From NCBI GenBank assembly GCA_002293105.1, contig DBCP01000084.1:1-8260 (forward strand): a DNA stretch of 8,260 bases, read 5' to 3'. This document shows, one piece after another, positions 1 to 6,987 of the stretch. A model generated the notes under the pieces. It saw nothing but the letters and a program-made list of their open reading frames with translations. It ran no database searches and was not told the DNA's origin. The stretch is from Bacteroidetes bacterium UBA955. Its GTDB lineage: Bacteria > Bacteroidota > Bacteroidia > NS11-12g > UBA955. Each line of letters begins with the position of its first letter. Position 1 is the first letter of the stretch. The position numbers were made by a program, and so were the translations under genes.

Positions 1-1
1 A

Positions 2-2038
2 ATTGATGATCTAGAAACCCGCGGAAATAGAATCATTCATGTGCGTTTTAATGAAAATGATTGGGCTTCATTGATTAATCAAAAGGGCTTGTTGTATATC
101 GATTTGTCGGCCAAAATTAACAGTCCACGGCCATTGAATGATACAGCGCGGGTTCACAGTCGGGTTGACCTAGCCGAAAATGGATTGGCTAATCAATTGA
201 GTCAAAACTATACAGGCAAAGGTGTCTTAATTGGGGTAGTGGATATTGGTTTTCAAACCGATCATCCCACATTCTTTAACAGTGAGGGCAGAGGATATCG
301 CGTTTTAAGATTTTGGAACCAGCAACAAAAATCAGGTACAGCTCCTGTGAATTTTGCATACGGCAGTGAATATTTAGATTCGCAAACTATTTTATCGGCT
401 ATTGACGATGATGGTTCACATGGAACGCATGTGGCAGGTATCGCAGGCGGTTCGGGATTTGCATCACCCTCACTCAAATACCGTGGCATGGCACCTGAGT
501 CTAAACTGGCTTTCGTGGGAATTAAATATACGAATGATACACTCGGCGGCAGCGGCCTTGGCGATTATGTTGTAGCGAATCCAACCATCATTGATGGATA
601 CAATTACATCTTCAAATTGGGCGAGAAACTTGGAATGCCCGCCGTTTGTAACCTCAGTTGGGGAATGCACACCGGTCCACACGATGGCACATCCTTGTTT
701 GATCGCTCCGTAAAATCATTGGTTGGATCGGGCAGAATTGTGGTCGGCGCGGCAGGTAACGATGGCAGAAATCAAATGCACATTTACAAACAAACCAATG
801 GCGACACCTTGTTTACGCTGGCGTTGGATAACAATCGCAACAATCATCCGCATGAAAATGTCCTCACCGATATTTGGGGTGGCGTGGGCGATAAACTCAG
901 TGTTCAAATCACATTGGTGGATACGTTTGGCAAAAAAATTATCGCAGCGCCATGGAATTTGGCTGGTGATTGTGTGAATTGCGGCACCTACAAAAGAACC
1001 TATAGTATAGGCACTGATACACTCTGGGTTATCGCAACAGAACAGGTTTTTCCGTTGAATAATAAGCCCAATTTGTTGTTGATTATTGAGCACAACAGAC
1101 CCCAATCGGCCTATATTCAATTGGGAATCACGAGCACGGGCGAAGTACATGGTTGGAATTCTGGCCAGGCCTATCGGTGGACATCTGGGCATTATTACGC
1201 AGGTCACAAAGGTGGGTCATTCAGTCCAAAGCACATTGCGGGTATTGCGGAAGGTTCAGTGGGTGAAAATGGAGGTTCTGGCACACATACCCTAACGGCG
1301 GGGGCCTACATCAATCGAAATCAATGGTTTAATTACAAAGGCGAGTACTTTAACCAACCTTGGCATACTGTGGGCGACATCGCCGGGTTTAGCAGTCGTG
1401 GACCAATGCCAAAAACCCAAGATTTTCCGAAAGGAAGAATTAAACCTGACGTCATCGCGCCGGGACAAATGATTGCATCAGCTTTGCACCGCAGACAAGT
1501 TCCAGGATGGTTGAACAATGAAATCGTACATAAATCAACATTCCGTGGTCAGGATGTCTACTGGGCGATGTTCTCTGGTACATCCATGGCATCTCCCCAT
1601 GTTGCTGGTATAGTGGCATTATACCTGCAAGCCAATGAATGGCTGACGCCTGATGAAATTCGGAACTTATGGCGACTTACGGCCCGTAAAGATCAATACA
1701 CCACACAAGATTCAAATGGCAACTCAGGATACGGTAAAATTGATGCCTATGAAACGCTAAAGATTTTGGACAAATATGCCCATACAAACAATCAAAACAG
1801 CTTTAAATCGGGATGGTTACACTTTGTCAATGACCAGAACGAATTGATAGTAAGTAACTATCAGAATCCCAATTGGATATGTGATGTGATGGTCTATAAT
1901 TCTTTGGGACAGCTTGTATGCACCGGTAAAACAGGGGAGGGAAGTCGCATTGAATTGAACAATCAGCCGCAAGGCCTATACTACGGGCAAATCATCAACC
2001 ATCAGCAGGTGTTGTCGCGATTCTCAATATTCCGCTAA
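2..2038 (+). CDS. Secreted subtilisin-like S8 serine peptidase with inserted jelly-roll-like domain and T9SS C-terminal domain (5' partial)
   Basis: Extracellular subtilisin-family endopeptidase, probably for degrading external proteins; the substrate is unknown. The reading frame is open to the left edge, so the GTG at base 41 is not the real start, and the signal peptide and most of the propeptide lie outside. About 55-60 residues that look like the end of a propeptide precede the catalytic core. The triad is visible: Asp in VVDIG (codon 242-244), His in SHGTHVAG (419-421) and Ser in GTSMASPHVAG (1583-1585), with the oxyanion Asn in GAAGNDG (758-760). The Asp motif reads D-I-G rather than the usual D-T/S-G. 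About 150 extra residues (roughly bases 800-1290) sit between the Asn and the AGFSSRGP segment. They are beta-rich, with a CVNC pair, and resemble the jelly-roll insert of clostridial Csp-type subtilisins. The last ~80 residues contain YNSLGQLV and end in a GLYYGQ...FSIFR pattern, fitting a type A T9SS sorting domain. The gene converges on the next one with a 10-base gap. Confidence 0.95.
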   Translation: MDDLETRGNRIIHVRFNENDWASLINQKGLLYIDLSAKINSPRPLNDTARVHSRVDLAENGLANQLSQNYTGKGVLIGVVDIGFQTDHPTFFNSEGRGYRVLRFWNQQQKSGTAPVNFAYGSEYLDSQTILSAIDDDGSHGTHVAGIAGGSGFASPSLKYRGMAPESKLAFVGIKYTNDTLGGSGLGDYVVANPTIIDGYNYIFKLGEKLGMPAVCNLSWGMHTGPHDGTSLFDRSVKSLVGSGRIVVGAAGNDGRNQMHIYKQTNGDTLFTLALDNNRNNHPHENVLTDIWGGVGDKLSVQITLVDTFGKKIIAAPWNLAGDCVNCGTYKRTYSIGTDTLWVIATEQVFPLNNKPNLLLIIEHNRPQSAYIQLGITSTGEVHGWNSGQAYRWTSGHYYAGHKGGSFSPKHIAGIAEGSVGENGGSGTHTLTAGAYINRNQWFNYKGEYFNQPWHTVGDIAGFSSRGPMPKTQDFPKGRIKPDVIAPGQMIASALHRRQVPGWLNNEIVHKSTFRGQDVYWAMFSGTSMASPHVAGIVALYLQANEWLTPDEIRNLWRLTARKDQYTTQDSNGNSGYGKIDAYETLKILDKYAHTNNQNSFKSGWLHFVNDQNELIVSNYQNPNWICDVMVYNSLGQLVCTGKTGEGSRIELNNQPQGLYYGQIINHQQVLSRFSIFR

Positions 2039-2048
2039 TGAGGATTCA

Positions 2049-3011
2049 TTATTCACTTTTGGATTTCAAATAATCCAAATAAGGCAATACGTAACGGTCT
2101 TTCTTTTGATCGTAAATATCGGGAATGGTCACCATGATTCCAGTTTCCTCCACATCCCCAAAATGTGAATTTATTGTGGTGCCAAACGTGCGCATTGTGG
2201 GGCTTAAATTCATGTAATTATTAAACAGCGGTGGGATATTCTCACCTAAATCCCTCACTCTTGTATTCAACAGTTTATGTCCCTCTTTGTAATCCAATCC
2301 TTGAAGTTGATCCAAGAATTCCTTGCAATCATATTCCAAAATCACAGGGGCATCAACCACGGCAAGTGCTTCAGGATCAGGGAAGTAATACTGCATAAAA
2401 TGCAAAATTGTATCTCTGGCCTCTCGATTAAAGTCGGTATACATGGTGATTTTACCAAAGAAATACTTCATTTCCGGATACATCACAACGAGAGCGCCGA
2501 GGCCGTCCCACAAGTTGTCCAAAGAAAACAAGCCTTTCCGACTTCCTGCGCTGGGTTGAAATTCGGGTTGAACGAAACTGCGTCCCAATTCAATGGCGTA
2601 AGGAAAGTAGTTGTTTTTTAATTTTTCAGAGAATTGGAAAATTTCAGTAGTAGAGAGGTGGAATTTGCCCGTTTCATCTTTTGTTTCATTGCACAATACA
2701 ACGCGATAGCCACCGACAATGGCTTTTTCTGAGGGATCCCATACGATCAACTGACTGTAAGAATAGGGGCCTGAATCAAATTCATCCACATCGATTGCCT
2801 TTCCAGTACCACCACCGGCAACCCGAAACGATACTTCGCGCAAACGACCAACTTCCAACATCAAGTTGGGTTTTTCATCGCCTTTGAAAATGTAAATTTC
2901 GTTGGAAGCATTATTTGTAGGGCGAATGAATATATCTGAAGTGAGCTCTTTTAATAGCACTTCTCGGTCAATAGGATCAATGATTTGTTCAAACATGGCT
3001 TGTGGGCTCAT
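2049..3011 (-). CDS. GNAT-fold amino acid N-acyltransferase, OlsB/GlsB-like (amino-acid lipid synthesis)
   Basis: Predicted to transfer a (3-hydroxy)fatty acyl chain from acyl-ACP to the alpha-amino group of an amino acid, the first step towards ornithine, glycine or related amino-acid lipids. Family signs are the E-x-G-R-L-R-E-V-S-F-R segment (residues ~53-63), the FDSGPYSYSQLIV strand (~78-90), GGYRV (~100-104) and the diagnostic IELGRSFVQPEF (~140-151), which matches the E-L-G-R-S-C/F-V motif of OlsB-type acyltransferases. At 320 residues it is longer than the core of alphaproteobacterial OlsB and close to the Bacteroidota proteins often labelled 'hemolysin' or 'GNAT'. Met1 (3011) and Met6 (2994-2996) are both plausible starts; there is no Shine-Dalgarno sequence to decide. 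It follows the PlsC-like gene by 37 bases, and that pairing is the strongest support for the role. The amino acid head group cannot be read from the sequence; glycine (as for Bacteroides GlsB) is the best guess. Confidence 0.85.
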   Translation of the reverse strand: MSPQAMFEQIIDPIDREVLLKELTSDIFIRPTNNASNEIYIFKGDEKPNLMLEVGRLREVSFRVAGGGTGKAIDVDEFDSGPYSYSQLIVWDPSEKAIVGGYRVVLCNETKDETGKFHLSTTEIFQFSEKLKNNYFPYAIELGRSFVQPEFQPSAGSRKGLFSLDNLWDGLGALVVMYPEMKYFFGKITMYTDFNREARDTILHFMQYYFPDPEALAVVDAPVILEYDCKEFLDQLQGLDYKEGHKLLNTRVRDLGENIPPLFNNYMNLSPTMRTFGTTINSHFGDVEETGIMVTIPDIYDQKKDRYVLPYLDYLKSKSE

Positions 3012-3048
3012 GGGGTAAATTTAATGAAAATTTATAGAATCCCTAAAA

Positions 3049-3891
3049 TCAGGGGAGTTTAAAGCGTGCTTCCGGATCCAAAGGAAGCTGATAAACAAAG
3101 TCTTTGATATGTTGTACTTCTTCCATCGTACGTCTTTTGTTGAACAGATTCGCCGCAATTGGATGGCCAAAAGTAAGTGTAATGGTCTGTCCCTTTTGCT
3201 TGAACAATTCGTCGGCCAGCGTCATCATTTCAATGTTGAACTTGATTCTGAAGAACTTACGCCAATTGGCTATGCGATAGAATCGGTTTGAATTTGATCC
3301 ATCAATATGCACAGGCACTATGTTGTAGTTGTATTGAATCGCTTTGCCCAAAAAACTCTTCTGCCATTCCAAGTCCATGATTATCCCATTGGTTTTGCGC
3401 GAACACATGCCAGAGGGAAAAACAATCATGGCTTCCTTTTCTGCATAGGCTTCATCAACGCGCACCATGGATTCCTTGGCTGATTTTCCAAATTTGTTCA
3501 CAGGGATAAAATAACCTTTGAATTGCGGGATACTCGCCAAAACATCATTGGCAATGATGCGTAGTTCATGGCGGACTCTACCAACCTCTGCAAATAAACA
3601 CAAGGCATCCATTCCTGCCATGGGGTGATTGGCCACGAATACTACTGGACCTTCTTTGGGTATTCGTTCTGTGTGGTGGGATTTGATCGTACAACCCATT
3701 TCCTCCACGGCTTTGATGGCGAATTCTCTACCATCAAAGCCATGGTACTTTCTCAATACGCGGTTCAATTCGTCTTGGTGTACAAATCTTTCAAACCAGC
3801 GCAATAGAAATTCGGGAATCCAACGCAACAAACGGGCATTCTTGGAGGCAATTACCTCTCGAACACTCACTTGTAGCGGTTGGTTATTCAT
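3049..3891 (-). CDS. PlsC/OlsA-like lysophospholipid-type O-acyltransferase (GlsA-like)
   Basis: Membrane-associated glycerolipid-type acyltransferase, inferred to O-acylate the 3-hydroxyl of an N-acyl amino acid made by the GNAT protein encoded directly downstream. Motif I is VANHPMAGMDAL (His89, Asp95), an H-x5-D spacing rather than the H-x4-D of classical PlsC. As I recall, H-x5-D (NHPLGGLDG-like) is typical of the OlsA/OlsF/GlsA branch. Motif III is FPSGMCSRK (158-166), followed by DLEWQKSF (173-180). Motif IV is IVPVHIDGSNSNRFY (191-205). Motif III lacks the Glu of the classical FPEG. The length of 280 residues is normal. No clear transmembrane helix is seen; residues ~21-37 contain an amphipathic stretch (LLRWIPEFLLRWFERF) that could sit on the membrane. 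It starts 7 bases after the phosphohexomutase stop, suggesting translational coupling. A general 1-acylglycerol-3-phosphate acyltransferase role is the alternative, but the partner gene and H-x5-D favour amino-acid lipids. Confidence 0.88.
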   Translation of the reverse strand: MNNQPLQVSVREVIASKNARLLRWIPEFLLRWFERFVHQDELNRVLRKYHGFDGREFAIKAVEEMGCTIKSHHTERIPKEGPVVFVANHPMAGMDALCLFAEVGRVRHELRIIANDVLASIPQFKGYFIPVNKFGKSAKESMVRVDEAYAEKEAMIVFPSGMCSRKTNGIIMDLEWQKSFLGKAIQYNYNIVPVHIDGSNSNRFYRIANWRKFFRIKFNIEMMTLADELFKQKGQTITLTFGHPIAANLFNKRRTMEEVQHIKDFVYQLPLDPEARFKLP

Positions 3892-3898
3892 GGTTTAA

Positions 3899-5299
3899 TC
3901 AAGAAAGAATGGTTGACTTGGTAGCATCCAAAATAGCAAATGATGATGCAGAATCTGTGGACTCTGAATACACGCGAAGTACTGGCTCAGTGCCGCTCGG
4001 ACGAATCATTACCCATGAACCGTTGCTCAGTCTAAACTTATACCCATCCACATCCTCAACATCCACAACGTCGTAAGAACCAAATTTGGTGTAACTTCTT
4101 GATTTGCAGTTTTCAATAATACTTTCTTTCAACTCATTGGTTAGGTGTAAATCGTATCGCTCAACAGCAAAAGAACCCACTTTGGCATACATGTCTTGGA
4201 TCAATTCCGACACCGATTTTCCTGTTTTTGCCATGTATTCCATTAACACCAATCCCATCCAAACACCATCGCGCTCGGGAATATGACCCTTTATCGCAAT
4301 TCCACCGCTTTCCTCAGCGCCAATCAATACATCATCGGTTACCATGTACTCACAGATGTATTTGAATCCAATTTTGGTGGTAATAGCTTCCAAACCTTTC
4401 AAATCGCACAGTTTCTGCACTTTGTCGCTCACAGAGAAACTCTTAACCACCTTGCCGCTGTAACCTTTGAATGTAGTAAGGTATTCAATCAACAACAAAA
4501 TCAAATGGTGCGAATCAACAAACTGCCCATTCTCATCAAACCAACCAATGCGATCGGCATCCCCGTCGGTAGCCAAGCCACACAAATTGTTGGGGTTAGA
4601 TGCAATCAACGGTCCGATTTCAGGCAAATTCTTCAATATGGGCTCTGGTGCACGTCCTTCAAACCCTGGGTTGTGATCACCATGCAAAATGGTCGATTTG
4701 GGCAACAATCGTTTAACAATTGCCTGTCCCGCGCCATACATCGCGTCATATACCAAACCAGAAGAGATGCCATCCAATGCTTGCATGTCAAAACTGCGCA
4801 AGCAATGGTCGTAATACATGGTCTCGAAATCGCCATAAGATATCAATCCATCGCTTATGTACGATTCAAAAGATGCGCCTGCATCCACCAAGTTGTTTGC
4901 AATCAATGCTTCCACTTTATTGACTTCTGATGGAATGGCTGGACCACCATAATTGGCTTTAATCTTATAACCATTGTAAGTAGGAGGGTTGTGGCTCGCG
5001 GTCAAAATAATACCTGCACCCGTTTTCAATTGGTTTGCTGCCAATGAAATCATCGGCGTAGATACAAAACCTTGTGAAACAACAACTTTAATTCCTTGTG
5101 CCGCCAACTGTCTGGCTGTTTCCTTGGCAAACATTTCGCCGCCGAAGCGACAATCATATCCTACAACACAGCTTTTTGGCAAATCGCTTTGATTCAACCA
5201 TGTGGCTGTTGCGTTGGCTACCCGTCTCACGTTAGCGACTGTAAACTCATCCGCAATGATCTCGCGCCAGCCGTCTGTTCCAAATTTAATCTGATACAT
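3899..5299 (-). CDS. Alpha-D-phosphohexomutase (phosphoglucomutase/phosphomannomutase family)
   Basis: Cytoplasmic enzyme interconverting hexose 1-phosphate and 6-phosphate through a phosphoserine and a bisphosphate intermediate. All four family loops are present: catalytic serine loop LTASHNPPTYNGYK (phosphoserine Ser102), metal-binding loop DGDADR (245-250), sugar-binding loop AEESGG (328-333) and phosphate-binding loop RPSGTEPVLRV (433-443). The protein opens with IKFGTDGWREII, like the general PGM/PMM branch; my recollection is that Bacteroidota GlmM opens differently, so phosphoglucosamine mutase is less likely. The 466-residue length is normal for this family. Glucose versus mannose preference cannot be told from sequence. 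Its start lies 14 bases after the gcdH stop and its stop 7 bases before the acyltransferase start, so all are probably on one transcript. The leader is A-rich with no Shine-Dalgarno sequence, as is usual in Bacteroidota. The product would feed nucleotide-sugar or glycogen metabolism. Confidence 0.94.
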   Translation of the reverse strand: MYQIKFGTDGWREIIADEFTVANVRRVANATATWLNQSDLPKSCVVGYDCRFGGEMFAKETARQLAAQGIKVVVSQGFVSTPMISLAANQLKTGAGIILTASHNPPTYNGYKIKANYGGPAIPSEVNKVEALIANNLVDAGASFESYISDGLISYGDFETMYYDHCLRSFDMQALDGISSGLVYDAMYGAGQAIVKRLLPKSTILHGDHNPGFEGRAPEPILKNLPEIGPLIASNPNNLCGLATDGDADRIGWFDENGQFVDSHHLILLLIEYLTTFKGYSGKVVKSFSVSDKVQKLCDLKGLEAITTKIGFKYICEYMVTDDVLIGAEESGGIAIKGHIPERDGVWMGLVLMEYMAKTGKSVSELIQDMYAKVGSFAVERYDLHLTNELKESIIENCKSRSYTKFGSYDVVDVEDVDGYKFRLSNGSWVMIRPSGTEPVLRVYSESTDSASSFAILDATKSTILS

Positions 5300-5313
5300 A
5301 TATTGTTGTTTAT

Positions 5314-6531
5314 TTATACAAATGCGTTTTCGCCTGTGATCTCCATGCCCAAAATGAGCAAATGGATGTCGTGAGTTCCTTCATATGTCACCACAGATTC
5401 CAAATTCATCATGTGACGCATAATTGGGAATTCGCCTGTGATCCCCATTCCACCCAACATTTGACGTGCTTCCCGGGCCGTCGTCAGGGCGATTTCAACG
5501 TTGTTACGCTTCGCCATGGAGATCTGAGCGGGTGTGGCCAATCCTTTATCCATCAATTGTCCCAATCGCCAAACCAACAATTGCGCTTTGGTAATTTCAG
5601 TCAGCATTTCGGCCAATTTCTTTTGTTGCAATTGGAATCCTCCGATGGGCTTGCCAAACTGAATGCGCTGTTTTGAGTAGCGTACGGCAGTGTCATAGCA
5701 GTCCATGGCAGCACCCAACGCGCCCCAACTAATGCCGTATCTTGCCGAATTTAAGCATGTCAAAGGACCTTTCAATCCGGAAACACCGGGTAGTATATTG
5801 TCTTTTGGAACTTTCACATTATCGAAAACCAACTCACCCGTACAGCTCGCTCTCAAGCTCCATTTGTTGTGGGTGGTAGGGGTTGAGAACCCTTCCATCC
5901 CGCGTTCAACGATCAAACCGTGTACAGTACCGGCTTCATTCTTCGCCCAAACAACGGCAACATCGGCAAATGGAGCATTGCTAATCCACATTTTTGCGCC
6001 ATTGAGCAGGTAATGATCGCCTTTGTCAACAAAATTGGTAGTCATGCCACCAGGGTTCGATCCATGATCCGGCTCTGTGAGTCCGAAACAACCCAACCAA
6101 TCGCCAGAAGCCAATTTCGGCAAGTATTTTTGTTTTTGGGCCTCGCTACCAAACTTATGGATGGGATACATAACCAAGGAACCTTGTACCGATGCCGTAG
6201 AACGAACGCCACTATCGCATCGCTCCAATTCTTGCATGATGATACCATACGTTGTATAATCCATCCCTCCACAGCCGTATTCAACAGGCAATTGTGGACC
6301 AAAAGCCCCAATTTCACCCAGTTGCTTGACGATATGTCGAGGAAATTCAGCTTGCTGGGCGAAGTGTTCGATGATCGGACTCAATTCGCGCTTCACATAC
6401 TCACGAACCGATGAGCGAATCAATTTTTGTTCATCGGTCAATAAATCATCGATGGCATAAAAATCGGGTGCGTTGTAGCGGTCTTTTCCTTGGTTGGCCG
6501 ACAGCAAATCTGAAATTTCTTGTGAACTCAT
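5314..6531 (-). CDS. gcdH: Glutaryl-CoA dehydrogenase (acyl-CoA dehydrogenase family)
   Basis: FAD enzyme that oxidises and decarboxylates glutaryl-CoA to crotonyl-CoA in lysine and tryptophan breakdown, passing electrons to ETF. The 405-residue protein follows the human GCDH pattern along its whole length as I remember it. Matching segments include ELERCDSGVRS (101-111), whose Arg110 corresponds to the glutarate-binding Arg94 and whose Glu103 to Glu87; LGCFGLTEPDHGS (146-158), the FAD/substrate loop; SLRAS (225-229); CLNSARYGI (259-267); QFGKPIGGFQL (291-301); and VTYEGTHDIH (381-390), with the catalytic base Glu384. Retention of Arg110 and the TYEGTHD base separates it from ordinary short-chain acyl-CoA dehydrogenases. 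The ATG at 6531 gives an N-terminus of the expected length. It is first in the four-gene minus-strand cluster and diverges from folB across 64 bases. A TACATTTG -7 box inside a palindrome lies just upstream, so regulation at that site is plausible. Confidence 0.92.
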   Translation of the reverse strand: MSSQEISDLLSANQGKDRYNAPDFYAIDDLLTDEQKLIRSSVREYVKRELSPIIEHFAQQAEFPRHIVKQLGEIGAFGPQLPVEYGCGGMDYTTYGIIMQELERCDSGVRSTASVQGSLVMYPIHKFGSEAQKQKYLPKLASGDWLGCFGLTEPDHGSNPGGMTTNFVDKGDHYLLNGAKMWISNAPFADVAVVWAKNEAGTVHGLIVERGMEGFSTPTTHNKWSLRASCTGELVFDNVKVPKDNILPGVSGLKGPLTCLNSARYGISWGALGAAMDCYDTAVRYSKQRIQFGKPIGGFQLQQKKLAEMLTEITKAQLLVWRLGQLMDKGLATPAQISMAKRNNVEIALTTAREARQMLGGMGITGEFPIMRHMMNLESVVTYEGTHDIHLLILGMEITGENAFV

Positions 6532-6541
6532 AGAACTTATC

Positions 6542-6557
6542 TGTTACAAATGTAACA
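6542..6557. promoter_or_regulatory. Perfect 7-2-7 inverted repeat, putative operator
   Basis: TGTTACA, two bases, then TGTAACA: a perfect dyad in the 64-base spacer between divergent gcdH and folB. The length and compact symmetry fit the binding site of a dimeric repressor (TetR-like, for example). It overlaps the gcdH -7 box and occupies roughly the -33 region for folB, so a bound protein could affect both directions. The regulator is not in this window. The arms are too short and too close to act as a terminator hairpin, and no T-run follows on either strand. That it binds a regulator is inference from position and symmetry only. Confidence 0.5.
6547..6554 (-). promoter_or_regulatory. Putative -7 promoter box (TACATTTG) for gcdH operon
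   Basis: Read on the minus strand this is TACATTTG, an exact match to the Bacteroidota TAnnTTTG -7 consensus. It lies 15 bases before the gcdH ATG, implying a leader of only about ten bases. No TTG-type -33 box is visible at the usual distance upstream, so the promoter may be weak or activator-dependent. Confidence 0.45.
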
Positions 6558-6564
6558 TAGTTGT

Positions 6565-6572
6565 TTTCTTTG
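6565..6572 (+). promoter_or_regulatory. Putative -7 promoter box (TTTCTTTG) for folB
   Basis: TTTCTTTG followed by CA is one mismatch from TAnnTTTG and resembles the common Bacteroidota form TATCTTTGCA. It ends 23 bases before the folB ATG, giving a plausible short leader. No clear -33 TTG is seen; the palindrome at 6542-6557 lies where that element would be. Confidence 0.35.
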
Positions 6573-6595
6573 CATTGAATTTTTAGAGTAAGAAT

Positions 6596-6973
6596 ATGTT
6601 AACAACCATTTTTATTGACCAATTACAGATTCATGCACCTATCGGGTGGTACGAAGAAGAGCGCATGAATAAAGTTGGATTATCGGTGAGTGTTAGGTTG
6701 AAATTGGATTCAAAGTCATTAAGCGATGAATTAAATCAAACCATAGATTACGCCACCATTACGCAATGGGTGTTGACCATCGCAGAGCGCCCGGTAAAGT
6801 TGTTAGAAACATTTGCCGAAAACATTCTCTTACACATCGAAAGTCAAATCAGTCATGGACTCGTGCAAATTCAAATCAGTGTGAGGAAAGCACAGATTCA
6901 AGCAAGGGGTGTATTGGCGGCAGCCCATGGGGTAGAAGTAGAACAGAATTATCCCAAAAGACAAGACAATTGA
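6596..6973 (+). CDS. folB: Dihydroneopterin aldolase
   Basis: Cytoplasmic folate-pathway enzyme converting 7,8-dihydroneopterin to 6-hydroxymethyl-7,8-dihydropterin and glycolaldehyde. The 125-residue length fits FolB (about 120). Visible family features are the opening IFIDQLQIHAPIGWYEEER, where Glu22 matches the pterin-site Glu of E. coli and S. aureus FolB; IDYATI (50-55) with the conserved Tyr52; LLETFAENI (69-77) with Glu71; and the strand IQISVRKAQ (91-99), where Lys98 takes the place of the catalytic Lys100. The ATG at 6596 gives the expected N-terminus. The gene diverges from gcdH and is followed after 14 bases by a TonB-dependent receptor, which may be cotranscribed or use its own promoter. 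The epimerase activity of some FolB proteins is possible but cannot be judged here. Confidence 0.92.
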   Translation: MLTTIFIDQLQIHAPIGWYEEERMNKVGLSVSVRLKLDSKSLSDELNQTIDYATITQWVLTIAERPVKLLETFAENILLHIESQISHGLVQIQISVRKAQIQARGVLAAAHGVEVEQNYPKRQDN

Positions 6974-6974
6974 G

Positions 6975-6982
6975 TATCTTTG
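6975..6982 (+). promoter_or_regulatory. Putative -7 promoter box (TATCTTTG) for the TonB-dependent receptor
   Basis: An exact TAnnTTTG match, in the frequent TATCTTTG form, lying immediately after the folB stop (6971-6973) and 5 bases before the receptor ATG. If used, transcription would start at or next to the ATG, giving a leaderless or near-leaderless message. No TTG -33 element is seen about 20 bases upstream. Confidence 0.4.
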
Positions 6983-6987
6983 TGGGA

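Noticed and set aside
41..43. GTG as the start of the S8 peptidase
   Set aside because: The frame is open for 13 more codons to the window edge, and the encoded residues continue a propeptide-like segment, so the true start is upstream of the window.
716..1207. 163-codon minus-strand open frame
   Set aside because: Antisense to the S8 peptidase core and inserted domain, with no recognisable family features.
2058..2079. Perfect 8-bp inverted repeat (TTTGGATT / AATCCAAA, 6-base loop) near the convergent gene ends, considered as a bidirectional terminator
   Set aside because: It lies inside the 3' coding end of the minus-strand GNAT gene, the stem is A/T-rich and weak, and no T-run follows on either strand.
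3041..3054. Short CCCT...AGGG hairpin between the two acyltransferase genes
   Set aside because: Only four base pairs and no T-run; not distinguishable from chance.
4283..4930. 215-codon plus-strand open frame
   Set aside because: Entirely antisense to the phosphohexomutase, whose motifs are all intact; the translation shows no recognisable domain.
5920..6414. 164-codon plus-strand open frame
   Set aside because: Antisense to gcdH; low-information translation, best read as a shadow of the coding strand.
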